Assembly (NCBI GenBank): GCA_002163975.1
Contig: CP019636.1
Location: forward strand, 5,893,501-5,957,500
Length of the DNA stretch: 64,000 nucleotides
Reading direction: 5' to 3'
DNA from: Nostocales cyanobacterium HT-58-2
Lineage (GTDB): Bacteria; Cyanobacteriota; Cyanobacteriia; Cyanobacteriales; Nostocaceae
Shown here one piece after another: positions 1-7,534 of this stretch. Each line of letters opens with the position of its first letter. Position 1 is the first letter of the stretch. The notes under the pieces are model-generated. The model had not been told where the DNA came from and ran no database searches. It worked only from the letters and a program-made list of their open reading frames with translations. A program made the translations under genes and the position numbers.

Positions 1-1019
1 CGGAAATACCTATCACCCAGTTCAGGAAAACTCAAACAATCACGAATAAAAATCTGGTGATGCTTGAGTAATTTTTGCTGCAACTGGGAACTAGATTGCT
101 GTGATTCAACGAGTAGAAAATTAGCGGCACTTTGCAAAGGTTGCAATCCTGGTAAAGAGCCTAAACCCTGGAAGAGTTGGTTGCGTGCCGGTGGTAACCA
201 TGCCCAGGTTTGGTCTTGAAACTCTTGATCCTTAATCACAGCAACTGCTGCCGCTGCTGCCAAGGTATTGACAGGCCAGGGGTCACGCCACAACTGCCAA
301 CGCCGCAAACGGTCGGGATGGGCGATCGCATATCCCAGCCGCAAACCAGGCAAACTGTAGAACTTGGTCAGTGATCGCAAAATCACTAAGTTTGGATATT
401 CCTGCACCACTGGTATCAGACTTTGTTCCTGTTCTGGGGGCAGAAAATCCATAAAAGCTTCATCCACCACCACTAAGGCAAATTCCTCTAGGTATGGCAG
501 AATAGCTTCTTTTGAAAATAACTTTCCCGTTGGGTTGTGGGGATTATTCAGCAATAGTCCTTTATCTTTGGTCTTTTGTCTTTTATCAAAAATCAATGAC
601 AAATCACTCATGACAAATGACTTATGACAAATGACTGATAACAAAGGAAACTCCAGTACTTTAGCCTGGTATGCCGCCAGTGATCGGTAGTAGTCACCAA
701 AGGCTGGAGTTATTAAAGCTGTTGCGGCTAATTGTGCTAGTTCCCGACCAGCCAGCGAAAGTAATTCTGCCGAGCCGTTACCCGGCAAAATCCACTCATA
801 AGGCAGTTGATGAAAGTGACTGAGAGCGAGTCTCAGTTCACGATAATCAGGGTCTGGATAGTGCCTGAGATTGCCCAATTGGGACTCAATTGCCGCGATC
901 GCGCTGTTTGGGGGTCCCAAAGGGCTAATGCTTGCAGAAAAATCCAGAATAGCACTTGGGGGACAGCCAGCTAGTGCTGCTGCCCAGGCTAGATTTCCCC
1001 CGTGTGCTGGTTGCCGCAT
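1..1019 (-). CDS. cobD: Threonine-phosphate decarboxylase (CobD-like), 3' end outside window
   Basis: PLP-dependent class I/II aminotransferase-fold enzyme. The family decarboxylates L-threonine-O-3-phosphate to (R)-1-aminopropan-2-yl phosphate for the cobamide nucleotide loop. Translation from the ATG at 1019 begins MRQPAHGGNLAWAAALAG and contains the family blocks DFSASISPLGPP, HYPDPDYREL, NNPHNPTGK and the probable PLP-lysine block SLTKFYSLPGLRLGY. About 340 residues are visible and the C-terminus runs off the left edge. It starts 26 bp after the stop of the HU gene on the same strand, so the two may be co-transcribed. Oddity: around 575-640 the frame runs straight through a TGACAAA-type heptanucleotide repeat, which adds roughly 20 residues just before the NNPHNPTGK block without a stop. 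The specific CobD assignment over a histidinol-phosphate aminotransferase rests on the N-terminal blocks. Confidence 0.85.
   Translation of the reverse strand, partial: MRQPAHGGNLAWAAALAGCPPSAILDFSASISPLGPPNSAIAAIESQLGNLRHYPDPDYRELRLALSHFHQLPYEWILPGNGSAELLSLAGRELAQLAATALITPAFGDYYRSLAAYQAKVLEFPLLSVICHKSFVMSDLSLIFDKRQKTKDKGLLLNNPHNPTGKLFSKEAILPYLEEFALVVVDEAFMDFLPPEQEQSLIPVVQEYPNLVILRSLTKFYSLPGLRLGYAIAHPDRLRRWQLWRDPWPVNTLAAAAAVAVIKDQEFQDQTWAWLPPARNQLFQGLGSLPGLQPLQSAANFLLVESQQSSSQLQQKLLKHHQIFIRDCLSFPELGDRYF
560..645. repeat. Heptanucleotide (TGACAAA-type) STRR inside cobD
   Basis: Several near-tandem copies of ATGACAAATGAC-like words (about 594-640), preceded by TTTGTCTTTTATC-like repeats. This is the short tandemly repeated repetitive sequence type that is usually intergenic in Nostoc-like genomes. 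Here it lies within an open cobD frame. Confidence 0.8.
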
Positions 1020-1045
1020 AGAAAAAGGGTGACCTAGGAAAGAAC

Positions 1046-1330
1046 CTAAGATTTTGGGGGTGCAACCTTTTCTCTGAAGAGTTTGCCAGCAGAGAAGGCA
1101 GGAACCTTCGTTGCTGGAATTTCCATCTTCTCATTGGTTTTGGGGTTGCGACCTTCGCGGGCTTTGCGTTCCCGTGATTCAAATGAACCGAATCCTACTA
1201 ACGTTACTTTATCGCCAGAGGAAACCGCTTCAATGATAGTTTCTAAAGCTGCAGTCAAGACTGCATCTGCTTGTTTTTTGGTCACACTAGCTTTTTCAGC
1301 TACGGCATCAACCAATTCACCTTTATTCAT
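1046..1330 (-). CDS. hup: HU family DNA-binding protein
   Basis: 94-residue histone-like nucleoid protein, the normal length for HU. It acts as a dimer that bends DNA non-specifically. The N-terminal helices (MNKGELVDAVAEKASVTKKQ) are followed by the signature GFGSFESRERKAREGRNP and the beta-arm segment NEKMEIPATKVPAFSAGK, which holds the intercalating proline region. A good Shine-Dalgarno (AAGGAG) lies about 8 bases before the ATG. It is transcribed away from the phytochrome gene and toward cobD. Cyanobacteria usually have a single HU, needed for heterocyst differentiation in Anabaena (family knowledge, not seen here). Confidence 0.96.
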   Translation of the reverse strand: MNKGELVDAVAEKASVTKKQADAVLTAALETIIEAVSSGDKVTLVGFGSFESRERKAREGRNPKTNEKMEIPATKVPAFSAGKLFREKVAPPKS

Positions 1331-1792
1331 GTCAAACTCCTTGAGGTTTACTTGAGATTGTGTACAGATGTTCCCTGATGCATCTCTACTGAAATCTCTG
1401 CTAGAGATTTACAAAAGTCGTCTCTTATGAGTATTTTTGCTTAAAACGGCTGTAACTCCCGTAGATTCGACTTTTCAATGAATCATTCTAAAGTGTCCAA
1501 GCCAGATGTGGATAGATGAAACCATTAATTTATATAGATTTCAGGATTTTTTATGGAAATAGGGCACTTATTTCACTAAAAACCACCCTAAAGTAGGAAA
1601 AAATACTTAGTAAAAACCCCTGTTGTGAGAAGAACAGCTATCTATAAAGTCACATTCTTTATATTCTTTCAATGGCTGGCTAATGTGGCAACTGTGTAGG
1701 GTTGTACTGCCATACTTTTGATTGATTTATTAAAATTTTAAAATATGTAACATTTAATTCCGGTATCGTAAAACAAAATAAGTTTGGTTCTC
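1331..1792. promoter_or_regulatory. Divergent intergenic region between HU and phytochrome genes
   Basis: About 460 bp, AT-rich, with no supportable coding frame. It must carry the promoters of hup (minus) and the phytochrome locus (plus). No operator could be assigned by eye. Confidence 0.5.
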
Positions 1793-4084
1793 ATGACTCG
1801 AGCAATGAGCCAATCTGAGATGACTTCTACCCAAAAGACTAATCTGATTCACCACGAACCAATTCACATCCCTAGCTCGATCCAACCACATGGTGTACTA
1901 CTAGCGCTGAGTCACCAGCTAGAAATCCTGCAAGTAAGCAACAATACTCAAAATTTCTTGGGTAAACAGCCACATGATTTGCTCGGTCAACCCCTCAGCA
2001 CTCTGTTGGATACAGAACAAGTCAAAGCTATTGAGCAGTTCGCTCAACACGAAAGCAGCGTTCATTTCTTCAAGCTATCAATTCAAACTTCAAAGGGTGA
2101 GCAATACTTTGACGGCATTGCACATCGTATAGAAAGTACTGTGATTCTTGAATTGGAGCCAACTGATTCTGTTAACCAAGTCAGTTTTTTGAGCTTTCAG
2201 GCATTGGTGGGTGAGGCGATCGCCAAAATGCGTCAGACATCAAACCTCCCAGATTTTTTGGATTTGGTAGCGTCAGAGGTACAAAAAATCACAGACTTTG
2301 ATAGAGTAATGGTCTATCAATTTGACCAAACAGGAGCAGGAACCGTAGTTTCCGAAATTAAGCGGAAAGACTTATCACCATACCTAGGGCTACACTATCC
2401 TGCTACGGATATTCCAGAGCAAGCTAGGGAGTTATACAAACGCTGCTTGCTTCGATTTATTCCCGATCTAAAAGCCCAACCTATCGAACTGGTTTCGGTT
2501 GAGAATCCCAAAACGCATTTTCCGCCTGTTGACTTAAGCTTATCTGTACTCCGGAGTGTTCACCCCTGTTGTGTTGAATACCATCAAAACATGGGTGTAG
2601 CAGCCATTTTAGTCATAGCACTGATTAAGGAGCAAACGCTTTGGGGATTAATTTCCTGTCATCATCAAACACCGAAGCATATTGCTTACGAAGTGCGGAA
2701 AATGTGCGAATTTTTAGGACAGATTGTGTCGTTGGAATTAGAACACAAAGTGAATCAGTCAGAATTTGACTCTAAAGTCAAGCTCCAAGCACTACAGGCT
2801 GATTTCATAGAGTCTATTTCTCAGGCAGACAATTTTAGAGAAGCCCTTGTTTCCCCTGAGCCTCGCTTACTGGATGTTGTCAATGCTCAAGGAGCGGCAG
2901 TTTGTTTGGATAATGACATTACGCTTGTGGGTGTAACACCAGATATTGAGCAGGTTCGTGCCCTGATTGAATGGGCAGACACTTCACACGGCGATAACCT
3001 ATTTTCCACCGATTCTCTGCCTAAGCTTTATCCCGAGGCTATTACATTCAAAAATACAGCTAGTGGTTTGTTGCTATTGCGCATTTCTAAAGTTCGGCGC
3101 TATTACATCCTGTGGTTTCGTCCTGAAGTCATCCAAACGGTAAACTGGGCAGGTCAACCGAATGAACCAATTCAGCTTGATGCTGATGGTAGTGTGACTC
3201 TTGGTCCGCGAGCATCCTTTGAATTGTGGCAGGAAACGGTTCGCTTGACTTCACTTCCATGGAAATCGTATGAACTCGACAGTGCGATCGCTCTGAGGAA
3301 TGCAATTGTAGGTATTGTACTTTCCAAAGCCGATGAGTTAGCCAAAATCAACCAGGAGTTAGAGCGCAGCAATCGTGAGCTCGCTTCCTTTGCTTTTGCT
3401 GCTTCTCACGATTTAAAGGAGCCTTTGCGGGGCATTTACAACTACTCCAATGTGCTGCTCGAAGACTACGCCCCACTTTTGGATGAGGATGGAATTGAGT
3501 ACTTACAGACCGTGGTATCCTTATCCATACGGATGGAAACTCTCATTAATTCCCTCCTGCGACTCTCTCAGTTAGGGCAAGCAGAACTGCACTTACAAGC
3601 GACTGACCTCAACGAATTGCTCCACCGGGTGATTAATGTTTTGCGCGCCAGTCGTTCGCAAGCTCACTTAGACATTCGCATTGGCAGACCTTTGCCCACG
3701 GTTGAGTGTGACCCTGTTCTTGTGAGCGAAGTCTTTACTAACTTGATTGTCAATGCGTTTAAATACAATGACAAGCCAGACCAGTGGGTTGAAATTGGTT
3801 ATTTGGATACCGATGAGCAGCTGGAAAAAGGACTGCTCCAACTGCAACAGCAAAGCTCAGCGCACCCTGTCTTTTATGTACAGGATAACGGCATTGGTAT
3901 TCCAGAACATCACCACCAGAATATTTTCCGACTCTTCAAACGCCTCCACTCTCAGGAAAAGTACGGTGGAGGTGCAGGTGCAGGGCTAGCCATTTCCAAG
4001 AAGATTGTTGAGCGTCACGGTGGTCAGATTTGGGTTGAGTCTACCCTAAGTGTTGGTTCAGTGTTCTATTTTACGCTAAAATAA
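1793..4084 (+). CDS. Phytochrome-type sensor histidine kinase (Cph1 family)
   Basis: Red/far-red photoreceptor kinase with domain order PAS (about 20-125), GAF (140-325), PHY (330-515), HisKA (525-595), HATPase_c (640-763). Seen directly: the GAF block LRSVHPCCVEYHQNMGV, with the Cys that aligns to the bilin ligand of Cph1 at residue 259 when the ATG at 1793 is used; the motif YPATDIP; the PHY tongue motif PRASF; the H-box SHDLKEPLR with His539; the N-box NLIVNAFKYND; and the G-box DNGIGIP. The N-terminal Cys used by biliverdin-binding bacteriophytochromes is absent (NLIHHEPIHIP), so phycocyanobilin attached in the GAF domain is expected. A TTG at 1784 is an alternative start, but numbering from 1793 matches Cph1. 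The response regulator gene follows 52 bp downstream. Confidence 0.95.
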   Translation: MTRAMSQSEMTSTQKTNLIHHEPIHIPSSIQPHGVLLALSHQLEILQVSNNTQNFLGKQPHDLLGQPLSTLLDTEQVKAIEQFAQHESSVHFFKLSIQTSKGEQYFDGIAHRIESTVILELEPTDSVNQVSFLSFQALVGEAIAKMRQTSNLPDFLDLVASEVQKITDFDRVMVYQFDQTGAGTVVSEIKRKDLSPYLGLHYPATDIPEQARELYKRCLLRFIPDLKAQPIELVSVENPKTHFPPVDLSLSVLRSVHPCCVEYHQNMGVAAILVIALIKEQTLWGLISCHHQTPKHIAYEVRKMCEFLGQIVSLELEHKVNQSEFDSKVKLQALQADFIESISQADNFREALVSPEPRLLDVVNAQGAAVCLDNDITLVGVTPDIEQVRALIEWADTSHGDNLFSTDSLPKLYPEAITFKNTASGLLLLRISKVRRYYILWFRPEVIQTVNWAGQPNEPIQLDADGSVTLGPRASFELWQETVRLTSLPWKSYELDSAIALRNAIVGIVLSKADELAKINQELERSNRELASFAFAASHDLKEPLRGIYNYSNVLLEDYAPLLDEDGIEYLQTVVSLSIRMETLINSLLRLSQLGQAELHLQATDLNELLHRVINVLRASRSQAHLDIRIGRPLPTVECDPVLVSEVFTNLIVNAFKYNDKPDQWVEIGYLDTDEQLEKGLLQLQQQSSAHPVFYVQDNGIGIPEHHHQNIFRLFKRLHSQEKYGGGAGAGLAISKKIVERHGGQIWVESTLSVGSVFYFTLK

Positions 4085-4136
4085 TCTCACAATTTTAATA
4101 AATGTATTGGTTTAATAAGATTTTTGAAGATTACAA

Positions 4137-4586
4137 ATGATCACAAAACTCAATGAACCACTGCTGGTTGTTGAGGACAGCAATGAGGATTTTCGGATGC
4201 TGCAACGCTTTATGCGGCGGATGGCTGTCCAGAACCCCATATATCGCTGTACGAATGGGGATGAAGTTTTAGATTTTCTTTATCAAGAGGGGAATTATCA
4301 AGACCCTAGCATAGCGCCACGACCTTCTGTTATCCTGCTTGACCTCAATTTGCCAGGGATCGATGGTCGTGATATTTTGGAACGGCTCAAGCAAGATAGG
4401 AGCTTCAGAGAAATCCCTATTATTGTTTTCACCACATCATCGAACCCAAGGGATATTGAACTCTGTTACCAGAAAGGTGCAAATGGCTACCTCGTCAAGC
4501 CAATGGATTCTCAAGAACTGCAAAAGACGATACAGGCATTTGTCGATTATTGGTTGGAAGCGAATACTCTGCCAAGCCCAAGTTAA
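4137..4586 (+). CDS. Single-domain response regulator, Rcp1-like
   Basis: 149-residue CheY-like receiver with no output domain, the usual partner encoded next to cyanobacterial phytochromes (Rcp1 type). The acidic pocket is VVEDSNED, the phospho-acceptor lies in VILLDLNLPG (Asp69, Rcp1 Asp68), the Thr switch is FTTSSNP, and the conserved lysine is in YLVKPMDS. The extended loop FLYQEGNYQDPSIAPRPS before beta-3 is characteristic of the Rcp subfamily. Its position 52 bp after the phytochrome supports a two-gene photosensory operon in which the kinase phosphorylates this protein. Downstream effectors are unknown. Confidence 0.93.
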   Translation: MITKLNEPLLVVEDSNEDFRMLQRFMRRMAVQNPIYRCTNGDEVLDFLYQEGNYQDPSIAPRPSVILLDLNLPGIDGRDILERLKQDRSFREIPIIVFTTSSNPRDIELCYQKGANGYLVKPMDSQELQKTIQAFVDYWLEANTLPSPS

Positions 4587-4764
4587 TTTTTGAGTGAGTG
4601 CGCATCAGGAGCCGCAATTATCTAACAACTGTGGCTGCTGACAGCTAGCATTTTTAATCAACCAAAATTTTAGATTTAATTTATATTTATTAAAATTTTG
4701 TTAAAAATCCTATGATAAGTGAGAAGCTAGTTGAAGGAGTGTAACAAGTCTCCCCCATCCTTCT

Positions 4765-5946
4765 ATGTCAAATACCAGGACGCTACTCATCATTGATGAT
4801 TGTGCAGAGGATCGGAGAATCTATCGTCGATTTCTTTTGAAAGATCCTCACCAGTCCTACCAGATTTTGGAAGCAGACTCTGCGAAAGACGGGCTTGCAT
4901 TGTGTCAAGATATACTCTGCGATGTTATTCTACTTGATTTTTGCCTACCTGATATGAGTGGGCTAGAAATCCTTGATCAGCTCAAGCAGGAGAGATGTGA
5001 GGCTCCTGCCTCCGTGATTATGCTGACAGGACAAGGTGATGAAGAGGTCGCCGTACAAGCTATGAAAAGAGGCGTCCAAGATTACCTCGTCAAACAACAT
5101 CTCAAACCGGATGTGCTACAGTTAGCAGTCCGCAATGTAATTCAGCACTCTCAGTTGGAAAGTGTACTCAGTAAAACAAAGGAAAGACAGCAGATCATTC
5201 TCCAACAAGCCGAACTGCTTGCCCAAACTCAAGCAGCTCTTATGAACGAACAGAAACTCAACGCGTTTAAATCCCAAATTATCACAACAGTTTCTTACGA
5301 GTATCGATCACCGTTAACTTCCATCCTTGCTGCAGCGTCAACCCTAAAGCAACATGGCGATAAGCTGGATGAGTCTAAACAGCAGAAGTTCTTACAAATC
5401 ATTGAACAAAAAGCTCGCTACATGGCTAAATTGGTCGATGACTTGCTTGTGTTTCATCATTTTGAGTCCAACAAAGCGCAGTTTAAGCCGCAGCCGCTCG
5501 ATTTGTTCCACTTTTTTTCTGACTTGATGGAACAGCAGCGAGAAAAACTGAGCGATCGACATCATTTGATTTACAAGATAACTGGAAATCACAAGGGCTT
5601 CTGGGGCGATGGAGGACTTTTACGGCAAATCTTTGTTAACTTAACATCCAACGCGATAAAGTACTCTCCAGATGGAGGCAACATAGAATTTCATCTGATT
5701 GGGGGTGACTCAGAAGTGACCTTTTACGTCAAAGACAAGGGAATTGGTATACCAATAGAGGAGCAAGAAAACTTGTTTCAGGCTTTTCGTCGCGGGAGTA
5801 ACGTTGACACAACCCTTGGAACAGGCTTAGGACTAACCATTGCCAAAGCGTGTGTAGAGTTACATGGTGGCGATATGACTCTTGAGAGCCAAGTAGGAAA
5901 AGGAACTAAGGTTACAGTCACCTTACCGAAGCAACCCCTGACTTAA
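4765..5946 (+). CDS. Receiver-histidine kinase hybrid with Tyr in place of the H-box His
   Basis: 393 residues: N-terminal receiver (about 5-125; acidic pair IIDDCAED, Asp58 in VILLDFCLPD, Lys in YLVKQH), a short coiled linker, a HisKA-like helix pair (170-235) and HATPase_c (270-390). The ATPase part looks intact: N-box NLTSNAIKYSP, G1 DKGIGIP, and G2 LGTGLGLTIAKACVELHGG. The H-box reads TVSYEYRSPLTSI, where the family has SHE(F/Y)RTPL. The phospho-acceptor His is Tyr178 (codon TAC at 5296-5298). The protein therefore cannot autophosphorylate at the usual site and may act as a receiver-controlled pseudokinase. A sequencing error (CAC to TAC) is the simple alternative. It lies 178 bp after the Rcp1-like gene, on the same strand. 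Confidence 0.9.
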   Translation: MSNTRTLLIIDDCAEDRRIYRRFLLKDPHQSYQILEADSAKDGLALCQDILCDVILLDFCLPDMSGLEILDQLKQERCEAPASVIMLTGQGDEEVAVQAMKRGVQDYLVKQHLKPDVLQLAVRNVIQHSQLESVLSKTKERQQIILQQAELLAQTQAALMNEQKLNAFKSQIITTVSYEYRSPLTSILAAASTLKQHGDKLDESKQQKFLQIIEQKARYMAKLVDDLLVFHHFESNKAQFKPQPLDLFHFFSDLMEQQREKLSDRHHLIYKITGNHKGFWGDGGLLRQIFVNLTSNAIKYSPDGGNIEFHLIGGDSEVTFYVKDKGIGIPIEEQENLFQAFRRGSNVDTTLGTGLGLTIAKACVELHGGDMTLESQVGKGTKVTVTLPKQPLT

Positions 5947-6002
5947 GGCAGTAGGTCTACAGCGTGGGGTAAATTGGCTCATGCACCCCCTACATTCCAG
6001 TG

Positions 6003-6692
6003 CTATACTTCGCGTTGGCTTGAACGCAGTGATGCCCAACCGACATTCTTTTTTTGAATGTCTTGTTTGATAAGTTCAAGATCAGTATACGAGTCAGCAA
6101 CCCTAATCAGACTGTCACTAGTCATTGAACCTAAACTCACAACTTCCACTTGGACTCCCCGGTAAGTGATATGGTCAACTGCGTAGGCAAGGTCACCATC
6201 TCCACTTAACAGAACCAGGGTATCGCAGTACTTTGCTAAAGTCATCATATCAACGGCAATCTCGACATCCAAATCCGCTTTCTTGGAGCCATTGGGAAGT
6301 TGGATGAGTTCTTTGCTCACAACACGATAGCCATTACGACTCATCCAGAGCAGAAAACCTTGCTGTTTCTCATTCGCAGAATCAACTCCTGTGTAGAAGT
6401 AAGCCCTGAGCAGTTGACGCTCTTTTGTTAGATAGTGCAGCAGTTTAGTGTAATCAATTTCAAGATTAAGGTGCATCGCTGCGTAAAACAGGTTTGCGCC
6501 ATCAATAAAAATCGCAATGCGTTGGTCTGGTTTGTGATCCGAAAAATTGTTCTGATGGCACGGTCGTAAGGTATTTGCGCTCTTAATATCTGGTTGCTCA
6601 AGAATGGAAAGCTGTGTCACCTTCAACAGTGGCTCAGGCTCCAACTTTAAGCCTTGTTGGTTTTTATGCTGAGGTCGTGGAAGTAGCTGCAT
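6003..6692 (-). CDS. NYN domain protein, LabA/DUF88 family
   Basis: 229 residues. The NYN (PIN-like nuclease) domain spans about 55-205, with conserved acidic positions in IAIFIDGANLFYAA, in KADLDVEIAVDMM and in LLSGDGDLAYAVDH. LabA and its paralogue LalA in Synechococcus act in negative feedback on the circadian KaiC output. Other NYN proteins are RNases, and the biochemical role of this one is unproven. The first 50 residues are low-conservation and basic. It is convergent with the hybrid kinase gene, the two stops being about 57 bp apart, and divergent from tatA. Confidence 0.88.
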   Translation of the reverse strand: MQLLPRPQHKNQQGLKLEPEPLLKVTQLSILEQPDIKSANTLRPCHQNNFSDHKPDQRIAIFIDGANLFYAAMHLNLEIDYTKLLHYLTKERQLLRAYFYTGVDSANEKQQGFLLWMSRNGYRVVSKELIQLPNGSKKADLDVEIAVDMMTLAKYCDTLVLLSGDGDLAYAVDHITYRGVQVEVVSLGSMTSDSLIRVADSYTDLELIKQDIQKKNVGWASLRSSQREV

Positions 6693-7022
6693 GGAAATAC
6701 AACTCCGAGCGTGCGTGATTGTTATTAAAGAAAGCGGTGGATATCGTTGGACTCAAAACGAACAGATTGAAAACAGCTAAAAATTTAATATTTTTTTTAT
6801 TTTTAACGATATTTGCCTTTTTCGTCATCTCATAAAATACAAATATTCACGTTTTGCAACATTTCTTATTATTTTTCCCATTTTCCACGCATTTTGTCAT
6901 ACTCCGTATTAACAGAAAAACCAAAATTCTGATTTTAAACCAGTGAATTTGGTGGTAAATTGAACACATTTGTCTATAGTTAATGAAAATCTGTCGCTTG
7001 ATTGCCTAGACAGGAGAGACTT
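6693..7022. promoter_or_regulatory. Divergent promoter region between NYN gene and tatA
   Basis: 330 bp, strongly AT-rich, with no coding frame of interest. It carries the 5' regions of both flanking genes. The tatA Shine-Dalgarno (AGGAG) is at 7012-7016. Confidence 0.45.
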
Positions 7023-7196
7023 ATGTTTGGATTGGGATGGACGGAAGTGGGTGTCATTATTTTGGTCACTCTTCTCATTTTTGGACCAAAAAAAATTCCG
7101 GAATTGGGTAGCGCACTGGGGAAAACTCTGCGGGGTTTTAAGGAGGAACTGAAAAATCCCAGTGACGATACGAATCCGGAAGAAGAAAAACAATAA
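7023..7196 (+). CDS. tatA: Sec-independent translocase subunit TatA/TatE
   Basis: 57-residue protein starting MFGLGWTEVGVIILVTLL. It has one N-terminal membrane helix, then the hinge and amphipathic helix FGPKKIPELGSALGKTLRGFKEEL, and an acidic tail ending NPEEEKQ. This is the TatA/Hcf106 pattern. It oligomerises with TatC to move folded proteins across thylakoid and plasma membranes. A TTG at 7002 opens the same frame earlier, but the AGGAG at 7012-7016 places translation at the ATG at 7023. Confidence 0.95.
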   Translation: MFGLGWTEVGVIILVTLLIFGPKKIPELGSALGKTLRGFKEELKNPSDDTNPEEEKQ

Positions 7197-7215
7197 GTAA
7201 GCGGACAGAATTTTC

Positions 7216-7291
7216 GTAGGATGTGTTAGGCGTAGCCGTAACGCATCAATTGTCTGAGCAGCATGGGTTAGCAAAGCCTAACCCATCCTAC
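7216..7291. repeat. GTAGGATG-type dispersed inverted repeat
   Basis: Begins GTAGGATGTGTTAGGCGTAG and ends AACCCATCCTAC, so the ends are inverted relative to each other. The internal GTAACGCATCAATTG recurs in the 20114-20277 element. This is a dispersed palindromic repeat family, not a gene. Confidence 0.7.
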
Positions 7292-7320
7292 ATTTCTTCC
7301 CGTCGAGCTACTTATACTAA

Positions 7321-7410
7321 GTTGCATTCAAAAACCTCACCCCGCCCTCTGAGCACCCCTCTCCTTGCGAAGGAGAGGGGCGGGGGTGAGGTGACACCTA
7401 TGAACGCAAC
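7321..7410. repeat. Nested palindrome with CACCCC/GGGGTG stem
   Basis: Three nested arms: outer GTTGCATTCA/TGAACGCAAC, middle ACCTCACCCCGCC against GGCGGGGGTGAGGT, and inner CCCCTCTCCTT/AAGGAGAGGGG around a GCG loop. About 90 bp. It could fold as a long hairpin in RNA from either strand. It lies between tatA and the 3' end of cphA and may also end transcription. Confidence 0.75.
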
Positions 7411-7499
7411 TCGGTATTAATGAAGCAAAATTCAGTTTAAGTCGGGGAACCTACCCAAGCGGTTGGCTCCTCTGCGTATGCAATGTGCGTCCTTGAATT

Positions 7500-7528
7500 G
7501 TCATTTGTCGTGAGCAATGACAAATGAC
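7500..7528. terminator. Perfect 10-bp inverted repeat just past the cphA stop
   Basis: GTCATTTGTC (7500-7509) and GACAAATGAC (7519-7528) form a perfect stem 7 bp beyond the end of cphA. It is built from two opposed TGACAAA-type heptamers and could act as a 3' stem-loop for cphA. There is no clear T-run. Confidence 0.45.
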
Positions 7529-7534
7529 TCAGGA

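Noticed and set aside
925..1182. Open frame on the minus strand across the cobD/HU junction
   Set aside because: It overlaps two well-supported genes in another frame and translates to a composition-driven sequence with no family resemblance.
3172..3853. Minus-strand frames inside the phytochrome gene
   Set aside because: Antisense shadows of a conserved coding region.
7438..7500. Possible tRNA-like sequence (CGGGGAACCTACCCAAGCGG)
   Set aside because: It cannot be folded by eye into a cloverleaf with a GTTC T-arm and CCA-proximal stem; it borders a heptanucleotide repeat.
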